Source of the DNA: Pseudomonas sp. FeN3W
GTDB taxonomy: Bacteria > Pseudomonadota > Gammaproteobacteria > Pseudomonadales > Pseudomonadaceae
Length of the DNA: 64,000 bases
Assembly: GCA_030263805.2 (NCBI GenBank)
Contig: CP136011.1
Coordinates: 744,001-808,000, forward strand
Direction of reading: 5' to 3'
Shown in pieces: positions 40,306 through 48,994 of this stretch (the stretch's first letter is position 1; each line of letters starts with the position of its first letter). The notes under the pieces were generated by a model. The model searched no databases. It saw only the letters and a program-made list of their open reading frames with translations, and was not told where the DNA came from. A program made the translations under genes and the position numbers.

Positions 40306-40354
40306 GCTCGCTACGGCGCTCGGGCCATTACAGCATCAAGCGGAGAAAATTTAC

Positions 40355-41128
40355 ATGAAGTTCCTGACCCCCGAAACGACCGCTCAAATGAAGCGATCAT
40401 TGAACATGCTCAGTGGCTATATCGATGTCGCTGCATCGCTGCCGAACGCCGAGATGTCCAAGGCTATCATCACCAAGCTTGAAGACCGAAAAGAGAACAT
40501 CAAATCTCAATACGCCGAGATTGAGAATGAAGATGGCAGCACACTGGTCAAGCACCCGGCCATCGGCTTTATTACCATTGAAGAAAAGCTGTGCGAAGAG
40601 CCTGTGCGGCTGTTCGCATCCAAGGTGAAATCTCTTTCGACCAGCCGCGTCCGTGTTTTCCGTTGTGACGCCCTGGTCAGCCAGCAAGGAAATGTTGACT
40701 ACGTAAATCGCGTCCTTCTTCTCGACGTCGAAATGAGCCAAATGGAGTTTGCCAACCTGTTGGCCAATCCAGGCCGTGGCGTCTATGCCGCCACCATCCG
40801 CCAAAATGCTGAGACTGAGGTCGAATTCAAAGGTGACCTCAATACCTTGCGCAGCAAGATGATGTATGACGCGGCGCAGGAAATGACCGATGGCCTTTCC
40901 CAGTGGGTCGATGAGCTGGTCAATGCCGCTGATAAGGCAAAGGAAAAGGGCGGGGTCATGAGCAAGTCAGCTCGGATGGAGGCATCCAAGACGGCTCATG
41001 TGCTGGGCGAATGGACTGAGAGCAATCCCGCATACTATGCACAACGCCTGGCGGAGTTCACCGACAAAACAACGACTGACATCAAGCTTGAAGTCATGTC
41101 GGCCAACAAGATTAAGGAGTCCATGTAA
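40355..41128 (+). CDS. Hypothetical protein, paralogue of the next gene
   Basis: 257 residues from ATG 40355 (GCGGAGAAAATTTAC upstream). Helical N-terminus, beta-rich centre (VRVFRCDALVSQQGNVDYVN), then DVEMSQMEFANLLANPGRGV and a helical tail. The LxVEMSxxEFAxLL segment recurs in the next protein. The stop and next start overlap (TAATG). Confidence 0.65.
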   Translation: MKFLTPETTAQMKRSLNMLSGYIDVAASLPNAEMSKAIITKLEDRKENIKSQYAEIENEDGSTLVKHPAIGFITIEEKLCEEPVRLFASKVKSLSTSRVRVFRCDALVSQQGNVDYVNRVLLLDVEMSQMEFANLLANPGRGVYAATIRQNAETEVEFKGDLNTLRSKMMYDAAQEMTDGLSQWVDELVNAADKAKEKGGVMSKSARMEASKTAHVLGEWTESNPAYYAQRLAEFTDKTTTDIKLEVMSANKIKESM

Positions 41129-42039
41129 TGGCTTACTTTTCTCATCGAGAGATTGGCCTCAGCGAAGCTGAAGCCCAAGCGCTGATCGAGCATGCATCGC
41201 TGCGAAACGATGACCTTAAAGCCATGGACTTCTCAGCATATGATCTGAAGGAGGGTGACCGCTTCGAAGCCAGCCTGAGAAAGCTCGTGTCGACTGGTAA
41301 AATCACCATTCAGAAAGCCCATGAGTTCAGCGCCATTCGTGATATCGCTAAGACTCGTTTGGCCGCGTTCCTGCCTATTGCGGACACCTGCAAAAAAGAG
41401 GAAAAGTATGGTTTCTTCACTGATCATCCGAGTTTTGGTTGCGTTTCTCATCACGTAATCAGCACCACCCACCCAACCTTCGTCGGCACTCCGACGATGG
41501 ATCACACCATGATTGGCCTGAAATTCAGCCAGGCTCACTTTGGTTTTGGCATGATTGGTCGTGAAGAGCCTCGACTTTCTGAAAGTTTCGCCCTGGTAGA
41601 GATCAACCTAGCTGCCGAACAATTTGCTGGATTGATGCGAGATCGAGAGTCATCCAGCCCGTGTGCACTTTCACGCAATACCGAGATCCTGTTCGACAAG
41701 CCACCGCGCCTGATCGCAACCGTCTCAATCGCATCAAGCGCCAAGAGTCGAGCAATGGAGATTGGCAAGCCATTGATTGACGCCTGCAAAAGCCTTCGTG
41801 AGTTTCTTGAGTCTGATCAAAAGATCAGCACAAAAGCTGACTATGCCGCTCTTGATCAGCGTATCGAGGCAGTCAAGCAAGCCATGGAGACCATCCGCGA
41901 GCCGATGCAGCAACTGCTTGCAGAGACGGCTGGCCTGATGGCGGACGCATCTTCGCGCCAGATGCTGGCTGATATTGCAGAGCCGCTTAAGGCGCTCGGC
42001 ATGGACGCTAGCATCATGAAGCTGCTCACACACAATTAA
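41128..42039 (+). CDS. Hypothetical protein, paralogue of the previous gene
   Basis: 303 residues, MAYFSHREIGLSEAEAQALI.... The central segment LVEINLAAEQFAGLMRDRES parallels the upstream protein; the C-terminal 100 residues form long helices (IDACKSLREFLESDQK...ETIREPMQQLLAETAGLM). Unknown function. The pair may act together. Confidence 0.65.
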   Translation: MAYFSHREIGLSEAEAQALIEHASLRNDDLKAMDFSAYDLKEGDRFEASLRKLVSTGKITIQKAHEFSAIRDIAKTRLAAFLPIADTCKKEEKYGFFTDHPSFGCVSHHVISTTHPTFVGTPTMDHTMIGLKFSQAHFGFGMIGREEPRLSESFALVEINLAAEQFAGLMRDRESSSPCALSRNTEILFDKPPRLIATVSIASSAKSRAMEIGKPLIDACKSLREFLESDQKISTKADYAALDQRIEAVKQAMETIREPMQQLLAETAGLMADASSRQMLADIAEPLKALGMDASIMKLLTHN

Positions 42040-42042
42040 TGT

Positions 42043-42076
42043 CATGAAGAGGCCCGAAGGGGCCTCATCTTTTTTG
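42043..42076 (+). terminator. Rho-independent terminator
   Basis: GAGGCCC-GAA-GGGGCCTC followed by a T-rich tract after the operon 39985-42039. Confidence 0.85.
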
Positions 42077-42108
42077 TTATCTGGATTTACAGTTCAAGGA
42101 AAACGAGC

Positions 42109-42271
42109 ATGAGTGATTACATCATCGGGATGCGTCGTCGGCTCGCATCACCTAAGCGCCATGAACAGCGCCTGGGATGAGTGGCAAGTCGTTGATGGTC
42201 AGCGTGTCGTTTCGCGGCACGACAGTGAACAGCAGGCCCGAGACTGGGCGATGAAAAAACCGAAAGCGTAA
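42109..42271 (+). pseudogene. Small ORF pair, probably one frameshifted gene
   Basis: ATG 42109 gives MSDYIIGMRRRLASPKRHEQ then a stop at 42180. A second frame from ATG 42161 gives MNSAWDEWQVVDGQRVVSRH...WAMKKPKA to 42271. The WDEWQVVDGQRVVSRHDSEQ part looks like a real conserved small domain. Either two overlapping mini-genes or one gene broken by an indel. Confidence 0.4.
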
Positions 42272-42285
42272 GTTCGAGAAAACCC

Positions 42286-42495
42286 ATGTTCAGTAAATTT
42301 GAAAAAACATTCATGCTGGTGTTGTGCATCATGTTTTCAATCGCGCCTGTGGTTTTGCACTCCGAGGGCAAAGATGTTCTCCCGCTGATGCCCTGGGCTG
42401 GGCTTGGTATTTTTATGTGTCTCGTGGGATTCATCCTTGATTTAATGTTTTTTAAGGAAAGGCCCAGTTGTAATGAAGCAAGATCAGGTAAATAG
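42286..42495 (+). CDS. Small two-pass membrane protein
   Basis: 69 residues with two hydrophobic helices (FMLVLCIMFSIAPVVL and AGLGIFMCLVGFILDLMFF). Weak ribosome site. Function unknown. Confidence 0.5.
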   Translation: MFSKFEKTFMLVLCIMFSIAPVVLHSEGKDVLPLMPWAGLGIFMCLVGFILDLMFFKERPSCNEARSGK

Positions 42496-42553
42496 GAAAC
42501 CATAGTGACTGGCGAAATTATTGCGGCAAGCTCTCGGGTTGAGGGATAGCAGC

Positions 42554-42727
42554 GTGCTTCCACCTCCCGACAACATCCATCACCTGACGGATTGTGAGGG
42601 CTGTGAACGCTGCGATTTCCTGATGAATGTGTATCTGGCCTGCGACGGTTGCGGGGAGTGGGGGCATCTTATCGAATGGTCAAGAGAACTTCCCTGTAAT
42701 GCCCAAGCCTCGCATCTGTGGGGCTGA
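42554..42727 (+). CDS. Small Cys-rich protein
   Basis: 57 residues from GTG 42554 (GAGGG upstream): DCEGCERCDFLMNVYLACDGCGEW has paired cysteines that could bind zinc. No family recognised; the start is inferred. Confidence 0.5.
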   Translation: MLPPPDNIHHLTDCEGCERCDFLMNVYLACDGCGEWGHLIEWSRELPCNAQASHLWG

Positions 42728-42777
42728 GGCCGTAGAAGGATGCCTGTTCGGCGTCCACCCCACCGAAGGACTTAGGC

Positions 42778-43041
42778 ATGCCGCATGCTAAACCCAAGAA
42801 CATGACGCTTCGCCAGCGCGAGGTAGCTGCCAAGGCTCAGTGCTACGACTGGAATGCCGAGCACCAGGAAGGCGTAACCGTGACTTACGAAGAGCGCCTT
42901 GGATCGGGTGAGACGATCCAGACCAAAACTTGCGGTCGAGCATTCGTTATGTGTTGCGAGGCGGTCATCATGGTGGAGGATGTTTCAGGGGCTGTTTCCC
43001 TGGATCACTGTACCGTAGTCACCGAACACGCTTCCGCATAG
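42778..43041 (+). CDS. Small hypothetical protein
   Basis: 87 residues, MPHAKPKNMTLRQREVAAKA..., GAAGGACTTAGGC upstream. The C-terminal half is predicted beta. One of a run of small plus-strand genes 42286-44909 reminiscent of phage- or plasmid-type accessory genes. Confidence 0.55.
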   Translation: MPHAKPKNMTLRQREVAAKAQCYDWNAEHQEGVTVTYEERLGSGETIQTKTCGRAFVMCCEAVIMVEDVSGAVSLDHCTVVTEHASA

Positions 43042-43084
43042 GAAGCCGCCGTATGCGGCCTGCTGAGTCAAGGGAAGCCAGCGC

Positions 43085-43321
43085 ATGGCAAACTGGATCA
43101 ATGATAAGCCGCTGGAGCACCGTAGCAACAAAGGCACTATTTTCAAGGCAGAGCGTTGCGATCTTCACAGTGGCGTTAAGGTAACGAAGTCCGAGCGGAT
43201 CAGTGACACCGACTTGGGAGCCGACTTTGCTGCATGGCACACTCACTGCATTTTTCAACAGCTGAACGCTTTCCCAGGCTGGAGCGGTATCATCTACTCA
43301 ATAGTCACCGACAAGAGTTAA
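43085..43321 (+). CDS. Small hypothetical protein
   Basis: 78 residues, MANWINDKPLEHRSNKGTIF..., soluble, no family recognised; same run of small genes, with AGGGAAGCCAGCGC upstream. Confidence 0.5.
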   Translation: MANWINDKPLEHRSNKGTIFKAERCDLHSGVKVTKSERISDTDLGADFAAWHTHCIFQQLNAFPGWSGIIYSIVTDKS

Positions 43322-43331
43322 GTGAAATCCC

Positions 43332-43805
43332 ATGGCCAGCCCAACAGCGATCCAAACAAGCAAGCTTCTTCGCAATAGCCGGCGACTCGCACCACCCATT
43401 CAGGCTCAAGTTGATGCCATGGCCGAGAGCATCAGAGATCTCGGCATGATTGCGAAACCTATTGATGTTCGTCGTGTTGGGGATGGTTACGAGATTGTTG
43501 ACGGCGAGGTTCGCTGGTTAGCTGCTATGCAGCTGAATATCGACATAGTTCCGATACGGGTCATTCCGCTCGGCGTGCATGAAAGCACGGCAGCCTCTCT
43601 CATCCTCAATATGGATCGTGAGTCCATAGCGCCGGAGGAAGTTATTTCCACTCTCGAACGCCTCTTTCATGAGTTTGGAGCGGATGCTGCTGAAACGATC
43701 CTGGAGCAGATGTCCGAGCTGCGGAATGCCGCTGAGACCAGCCCTGAGCTGCGAGGCCGTATCAATGCCTTGCTAACCAGTTGCAACATCGACAGCCAAG
43801 TATAG
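43332..43805 (+). CDS. ParB-like N-terminal domain protein
   Basis: 157 residues. The ParB/Srx fold motif is IRDLGMIAKPIDVRRVGDGYEIVDGEVRWLAAMQL, the box that binds CTP or acts as a nuclease core in ParB relatives. The C-terminal part is short and lacks a clear helix-turn-helix. It is unlikely to be the partition ParB itself (no ParA nearby); it could be an accessory regulator. Confidence 0.7.
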   Translation: MASPTAIQTSKLLRNSRRLAPPIQAQVDAMAESIRDLGMIAKPIDVRRVGDGYEIVDGEVRWLAAMQLNIDIVPIRVIPLGVHESTAASLILNMDRESIAPEEVISTLERLFHEFGADAAETILEQMSELRNAAETSPELRGRINALLTSCNIDSQV

Positions 43806-43817
43806 GAGACAATGCCG

Positions 43818-44039
43818 ATGCCACGCGAAGACTGGGAAAACTGGAACCCCATTGTGACAGCTCCGAAAGATGGTACTGCTGTGCGAGCGGCCCATTTCGC
43901 AAATCGGTACTACTGCGACTGGGTGTCTGTTGCTTCATTCAGGCTGTCGAGGAATGGGGTCAAGCCGAACTGGCTAGAAGTTGACGAGTCACGCGGCGAA
44001 GTGTTCCTGATTCCGACTCACTGGCAACCGCTGAGTTGA
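43818..44039 (+). CDS. Small DUF551-like protein
   Basis: 73 residues from ATG 43818 (an ATG at 43812 is also possible). DWENWNPIVTAPKDGTAVRA...THWQPLS matches the WxPIxxAPKDGT pattern of short phage-associated proteins with a C-terminal THWxPL. Function unknown. Confidence 0.6.
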   Translation: MPREDWENWNPIVTAPKDGTAVRAAHFANRYYCDWVSVASFRLSRNGVKPNWLEVDESRGEVFLIPTHWQPLS

Positions 44040-44215
44040 TCGAGTAAAACAGGATGTACGTCATGCTCAAGCTCTGATTACGAACTATTGGCGTGCGTCC
44101 TTCGCCGCATGTGCAGTCGCGCTTTTCAGCATAGGGTTAACCTTAATGCTTTTAAGGGGTGCCCTGGGGCGCATTAAGTCGAAAATTAACTGCTTACAAT
44201 TTATCGAGGAAACAA

Positions 44216-44629
44216 ATGGAAATTACCGTATTGCACCTTACCGGCTGGGCAGGAACCGGGAAAACGACACTGCTGCAAAAGTTCAGTGCAGAAAATCCAG
44301 GCTCTATTCAAATCCTGACTCCTGAGTCGTCCGGGCAAATGTTTGACCCCTCCGCAGCTGATCTGGTCAGCCACTCCGCCGTTGCAATTGATGACGTTCC
44401 TTCGTGGGATCGTGCATCTGTTGCGCAAGGCATCGCCTCGCTTGAGGTGAGTGCTGAGCAATGCGGGAAGAAGCTCATTCTTGTTTCTCAGGCTCAACAA
44501 GACCTAGATCGTTCCGGGGTTGTTCTTCGCAAGGCTCCTGCCATCATGCGCCTAGGAGGCCAGCAACAGACACTGAGCCTTTCATACGATGGACAGCACC
44601 TCAGCTTCGCAGATGCCCAAGCAAACTGA
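44216..44629 (+). CDS. Small P-loop protein
   Basis: 137 residues from ATG 44216 (CGAGGAAACAA upstream). Walker A GWAGTGKTTLLQ and a Walker B-like VAIDDVPSWD; ends shortly after a beta hairpin. It resembles the ATP-binding part of TraG/zonular-type or resolvase ATPases, but is too short to assign. Confidence 0.6.
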   Translation: MEITVLHLTGWAGTGKTTLLQKFSAENPGSIQILTPESSGQMFDPSAADLVSHSAVAIDDVPSWDRASVAQGIASLEVSAEQCGKKLILVSQAQQDLDRSGVVLRKAPAIMRLGGQQQTLSLSYDGQHLSFADAQAN

Positions 44630-44642
44630 TCAAGGAGAGCTC

Positions 44643-44909
44643 ATGGAAATCACGCTGGCACCTGGGGGCCAATATACCCACAGCGCTCCGCAGCAACAGT
44701 GGCACGGCGATAGTCCACATTTTCAAACGGCTCTTTTTGCCGGGCAGAAATTGATGGTCATTCGCGAGTCGGATGAGAGCCCTGTCTATGAGCTGCATTT
44801 CATGAATCTCATGACGACAGGATTCGCGTCGATGGAAGATGCAAAAAAGGCAGCTCCCGATTTCGCGCGTTCCGTTTTCGACAGGCTCAAGTCAAAAATT
44901 CAGGACTGA
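44643..44909 (+). CDS. Small hypothetical protein
   Basis: 88 residues from ATG 44643 (AAGGAGAGCTC upstream), MEITLAPGGQYTHSAPQQQW.... The first residues MEIT echo the preceding gene. No family recognised. Confidence 0.55.
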   Translation: MEITLAPGGQYTHSAPQQQWHGDSPHFQTALFAGQKLMVIRESDESPVYELHFMNLMTTGFASMEDAKKAAPDFARSVFDRLKSKIQD

Positions 44910-44920
44910 TAGGAAATCCT

Positions 44921-45427
44921 ATGCAGCTGGTTAATAAAATCTCAATGCCCACAAGTGTATTTGTCGACGCTGTGCACATGGCAAGCATGCCCTGCGAAGA
45001 CAATCAAGAAGGTCATGCTGCGATCAAGCGTATCACTGATTGGTGGAATGCAACAGTGGAACCCGAATTCGCGTGTGCCTATGGATTTGCCCTGTATGTG
45101 AGGTTTGGAGAAGCCTGGTTATCCGGCAATCCCGAGGAGCATTGGGTGGATGCTACAACCTGGGCGAAGCATGCGAAGCCGAAAGCAGAAGCGACCTTGC
45201 TGAATGGGAGTTTTAGCTTTGTGTTCTTCAAGCAGACCGACGAAGAAAATGCTCATTCATTTCTCGCCAAAGCGGTTGATGGTTCTCATGGTTTTTCTGG
45301 CGGTAAGTCGGCAGCCGAAACCTCTGGGGATGCAATTTTGACCCGCTATGCGCACGCAGCGTTGAGCCTGGTGCCTGCTCGTTTCCCTGAAATTTGGCGT
45401 ATAGCCTGCGCTGAGACAGAAATGTGA
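44921..45427 (+). CDS. Hypothetical protein
   Basis: 168 residues, MQLVNKISMPTSVFVDAVHM..., Trp-rich, soluble, no recognised domain; 11 bases after the preceding gene, so probably co-transcribed. Confidence 0.55.
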   Translation: MQLVNKISMPTSVFVDAVHMASMPCEDNQEGHAAIKRITDWWNATVEPEFACAYGFALYVRFGEAWLSGNPEEHWVDATTWAKHAKPKAEATLLNGSFSFVFFKQTDEENAHSFLAKAVDGSHGFSGGKSAAETSGDAILTRYAHAALSLVPARFPEIWRIACAETEM

Positions 45428-45601
45428 TCGACTGCAATGATCCCTCTGCCAGGCAGGCATCCAGCCGGTAGTTGACGGTTTTTGCTTAAAGTTAAAGATT
45501 GCCCTTTCTAAAGAATGTATATTGCCAAGACGCTGCGGTAGGTTTGTTTCGCAGAGAGATCGGCTCTTCACGGCAACGCCGTGGCTTAGGACACAATATT
45601 T

Positions 45602-46423
45602 ATGAAGGTGATGATGATTACGGGTGCTGGCATCAGCACAGGCTCTGGGCTTGCCACGTACAGAGGCACGGATGGCCGCTATAAAAATATCGAGAAGCGA
45701 TTTGGCCTTCCGGTTGAACACTTGATTAGCAGGAAAACCCTCTGGTTCAATCCTGAGCTCTTCTGGGCCTATTGGGCAGAGTTTCGTAGCGGTCTCAAGG
45801 GCGCCGAACCGTCCATTGCCCACAAAACCATCGTCGCCATGGCTAACAGTTGTGATGAATTTCTAGAGGTCACCCAGAATGTTGACGGGCTGTCTCGAAA
45901 GGCCGGCTTGCATGAGCGCCATCTGGTTGAGCTGCATGGCACGGCGCTAAGTCATGAGTGCCTGGAATGCGGCAAGCCTCACGACTTCGAGCATGAAGAG
46001 CAGGCCAATGAGGTTCCCTATTGCACCGACTGCGATTGGGATCCAAAGGGCGTGATCAGACCAAAAATTGTACTGTTCGGCGAGGACATATCCCCACTAC
46101 ACAAGCAGAGGGCGGTCGAGTTTGCAGGCCGGTGTGATCTCCTTGTCATTGCAGGCACGTCCATGCAGTTTGAGTACTTGCTGCACATGACTGTGGCGGC
46201 GCTCAATGCCAACACCCCCATCATCTACATCGATCCCAAAGGAACATCGTCCAGCGGCATTTTGGCCGCTATCGATTTGGACGACTACCCGGAGTCTGGG
46301 TTTTTGATGATTCGAGACAGTGCTGACCGCGTTCTGCCTTTGCTTCATCAACACATATTGAACGTGTCCGCAAGCAAACCGGGCCAAAAGATAACGCTTC
46401 ATGACATGCTCACCAGAGCATAA
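45602..46423 (+). CDS. Sirtuin (SIR2-family NAD-dependent deacylase), first of pair
   Basis: 273 residues. NAD-binding GAGISTGSGLATYRGTDG, TQNVDGLSRKAGL, catalytic HG (LVELHGTAL), zinc cysteines CLECG...CTDCD and GTSMQF. All catalytic elements are present. It could deacylate proteins or take part in NAD-consuming defence; no partner defence gene is adjacent. 17 bases before the second sirtuin gene. Confidence 0.85.
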   Translation: MKVMMITGAGISTGSGLATYRGTDGRYKNIEKRFGLPVEHLISRKTLWFNPELFWAYWAEFRSGLKGAEPSIAHKTIVAMANSCDEFLEVTQNVDGLSRKAGLHERHLVELHGTALSHECLECGKPHDFEHEEQANEVPYCTDCDWDPKGVIRPKIVLFGEDISPLHKQRAVEFAGRCDLLVIAGTSMQFEYLLHMTVAALNANTPIIYIDPKGTSSSGILAAIDLDDYPESGFLMIRDSADRVLPLLHQHILNVSASKPGQKITLHDMLTRA

Positions 46424-46440
46424 ATCAAGGTTAAAACACA

Positions 46441-47259
46441 ATGCGCATTATGATGTTAACGGGGGCAGGGATAAGCACGGGAGCAGGCCTGTCGACTTAT
46501 CGAGGTGAGGATGGTCGCTACACTGAAATTGAGAAAGAAGCAGGGATGCCGATTGAGGCTCTTCTTTCAACGACCACTTTAAAGCAGGATCCCGGCAAGA
46601 TCTGGCGATACTGGCTCGCATTCTCCATCGCCCTGCAATCTGCTACGCCGTCTGGGGCACACCAGGCCATTGCTGAGCTTTCAAAACACTGCGAGGACTT
46701 TCTAGAGGTTACGCAAAACGTTGACGGCCTGTCTTTGCGCGCAGGACTCACTGACGACAAGCTGATCGAGCTTCATGGTTCGTATCATCGCCACTTCTGC
46801 ATGGAGTGCAAGCGACCCGCGCATCCCTGGCTGCATGAAGGAATGGTAATTCCGCCACGATGCTACACATGCAAACCTAGTGAAGGCGCCGTTATAAGGC
46901 CTGACGTGGTCATGTTTGGAGAGATGATCAAGGATGAGCACTATCAGCGGATGTTGGGATTTGCCAAGACGTGTGATGTGTTAATCATCTCTGGAACATC
47001 GCTTCAGTTTTCCTACCTGGCGGACATTATCAGTCACGCCGTAGCAGCAGGCGCCCCTGTTCTTTACATAGACCCTGAGGCTAGCCAGTATAAAACGATA
47101 TTTTTGGTATGCGATTCTGATCTCGATGTTCCAGAACATGTCACCCCTATCAGGGTCGAGGCAGACCGTGCGCTTCCAATCTTGGCCAACCTTGTAGCGC
47201 AAGGGTGTGAGCGCGAGTCGCTGGCAACTCGCTTGAGTGAAGCGATGGCGCAACCGTAA
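46441..47259 (+). CDS. Sirtuin (SIR2-family), second of pair
   Basis: 272 residues, paralogous to the previous protein: GAGISTGAGLSTYRGEDG, TQNVDGLSLRAGL, IELHGSYH, zinc cysteines CMECK...CYTCK, GTSLQF. Sequence divergence between the two is high, so this is not a recent duplication. Same operon. Confidence 0.85.
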   Translation: MRIMMLTGAGISTGAGLSTYRGEDGRYTEIEKEAGMPIEALLSTTTLKQDPGKIWRYWLAFSIALQSATPSGAHQAIAELSKHCEDFLEVTQNVDGLSLRAGLTDDKLIELHGSYHRHFCMECKRPAHPWLHEGMVIPPRCYTCKPSEGAVIRPDVVMFGEMIKDEHYQRMLGFAKTCDVLIISGTSLQFSYLADIISHAVAAGAPVLYIDPEASQYKTIFLVCDSDLDVPEHVTPIRVEADRALPILANLVAQGCERESLATRLSEAMAQP

Positions 47260-47331
47260 ACAACCTGGTTATGGCTGATCCTGTTGTCGAAGACCAAGCT
47301 CATGGCACATCATGTATCCAGAGGATACGCC

Positions 47332-48210
47332 ATGATTGATCATCAGAAAGTAACAGCGCTGCTCAGCCGAATTGAACGCCATGATCTTGCGAGTGAAAAC
47401 GCTAGATCAGATCGTCTTCTGCAATCACTGCTAAGGGCGCTAATCGATGCTGGCGGTTATGGGTGGATCGAAAAGCTCTTGAAGCCAGAGCAGCTGTCTG
47501 ACGACGTTCGATTAGCGCTCATCAAGGCCGAGCCTAACTGCATAAAGATGTTTGCCTCGCTTGAGCATGGGGCTTACCAGGACTTGGCAGTGGCAGCGAT
47601 CCTGAACAAGACTGGCGCCGCACTCAACATTCAGGCCAGTGCAATTACAAGGGATTTGCTGCAAAGAGTCTTTGAGGTTGATGGCGAGGCATTGCCCGTT
47701 CTGATTAAGTTTAGGCCCGAAATCGCATTACCATTGATCGATAGCGAGCTGCTGAATCTAGCTGTGTCAACGAATTTGCAAGCCGCAACACGCCACATCA
47801 TTGGCGAAGCGCTATTCAATACAATTACAGATGAAGCGCTAAAGACCGGTCTGCGTAAGGATCCGACCCTGACGTATGCGCTGGCGCAGTGGGGGCGGCT
47901 TGATGTCGTACAAAAGCTGATAGTCGATGGATATTGGCCTGTCGGCCCTGGTCACGCACAAAAGCCCGAAAATCTGCTCGCCGGGGTACGTGCGCTCATG
48001 AAAGAATCTTCAAAGGTGATGTGGCCAGCTCATTGGCTCAAAGGTTACATCAAAACCCACCCAATAGACGAAGTGGTTAGCCTGATGATCAAGCAACCTG
48101 CACGGAAAAAGCGTCTTTTCGAAATGTACTCGACAGATGAGCTACGACCTCACGCCAAAGGGTCAAGAGATGTAATGCGAAATCTGGTTTCCATTGATTT
48201 GGAAATTTAG
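47332..48210 (+). CDS. Helical-repeat protein with the shared C-terminal motif
   Basis: 292 residues from ATG 47332 (AGAGGATACGCC upstream). Helical throughout (LLSRIERHDLASENARSDRL..., LTYALAQWGRLDVVQKLIVD), somewhat ankyrin/HEAT-like. Ends MRNLVSIDLEI. Function unknown. Confidence 0.6.
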   Translation: MIDHQKVTALLSRIERHDLASENARSDRLLQSLLRALIDAGGYGWIEKLLKPEQLSDDVRLALIKAEPNCIKMFASLEHGAYQDLAVAAILNKTGAALNIQASAITRDLLQRVFEVDGEALPVLIKFRPEIALPLIDSELLNLAVSTNLQAATRHIIGEALFNTITDEALKTGLRKDPTLTYALAQWGRLDVVQKLIVDGYWPVGPGHAQKPENLLAGVRALMKESSKVMWPAHWLKGYIKTHPIDEVVSLMIKQPARKKRLFEMYSTDELRPHAKGSRDVMRNLVSIDLEI

Positions 48211-48283
48211 CACCTACAGAGGCATTGCTTTGCCATAATGCGATAGCGGATAATTGACGCCTACAATTGAGGCGCCAGTCAGC

Positions 48284-48994
48284 ATGAGCTATGCATCGGT
48301 CTTTATCCTATCCTTCATGACCTCTTTGAGCTGGGGCCTGGCCCTACGGCCTAGACTTGATCGAATGATTCTCGTATGCGCCTGCGGTTACGGTTTGCTG
48401 TGGGCTGCGATAAATCCTGACGGGATGGTCTCCGGGCTGTTTGGTACGGTACTCCCTTTGCCGATGCTTACGCTGCTCTTTTGCTTTCTAGGGCTCGTTG
48501 ACTTATTGCGATGCATGAGAAAAACGCGAAGTTTTGATCGGATATTTATAGCGCTGGCGCTTGGCTTCATGCTCATCACGCACATCGTCTTCATCGGCGT
48601 TTATCAAGCTCGTCTTGTACCTTCCTGGCTCGACTCGCAGCTATCAGAACGTCAATGGATCTTTGAGGCGAATCATTCAGTTCGCACCGATGTCTGCTCA
48701 AATCCTGACTACGAGTGTATCGAGCAGAATACCTTCAGCCCAAAACAAGCCAGGCAATTGCATGTCTCGGACGGTGGCTATTCCGTTTGGATGGAGGAAA
48801 ATAACGATGGCGCCTTACTCTACAAGGATAAAGATTCAAATTTCGCTATTCGCGATGCCTATACCAGTGAAATAGCCCTGGAGACATTGATTAACGGCTA
48901 CTCAATGCTGTCATTGGCCGCAACAATCGCATGGATGCTGCTAGGTCTTTCACTTATCGCTTTCCACAGGAGCAAGACCCGTGAACTTCCTTGA
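48284..48994 (+). CDS. Polytopic membrane protein, first of pair
   Basis: 236 residues. About four N-terminal membrane helices, a periplasmic segment with cysteines (VCSNPDYECIEQN) and a final membrane helix. The topology and Cys segment match the next gene. Ends 14 bases into the next gene. Function unknown. Confidence 0.6.
   Translation: MSYASVFILSFMTSLSWGLALRPRLDRMILVCACGYGLLWAAINPDGMVSGLFGTVLPLPMLTLLFCFLGLVDLLRCMRKTRSFDRIFIALALGFMLITHIVFIGVYQARLVPSWLDSQLSERQWIFEANHSVRTDVCSNPDYECIEQNTFSPKQARQLHVSDGGYSVWMEENNDGALLYKDKDSNFAIRDAYTSEIALETLINGYSMLSLAATIAWMLLGLSLIAFHRSKTRELP

Noticed and set aside
43332..43805. Partition ParB and centromere
   Set aside because: No ParA gene or parS-like repeats nearby. 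The protein lacks the ParB DNA-binding half.
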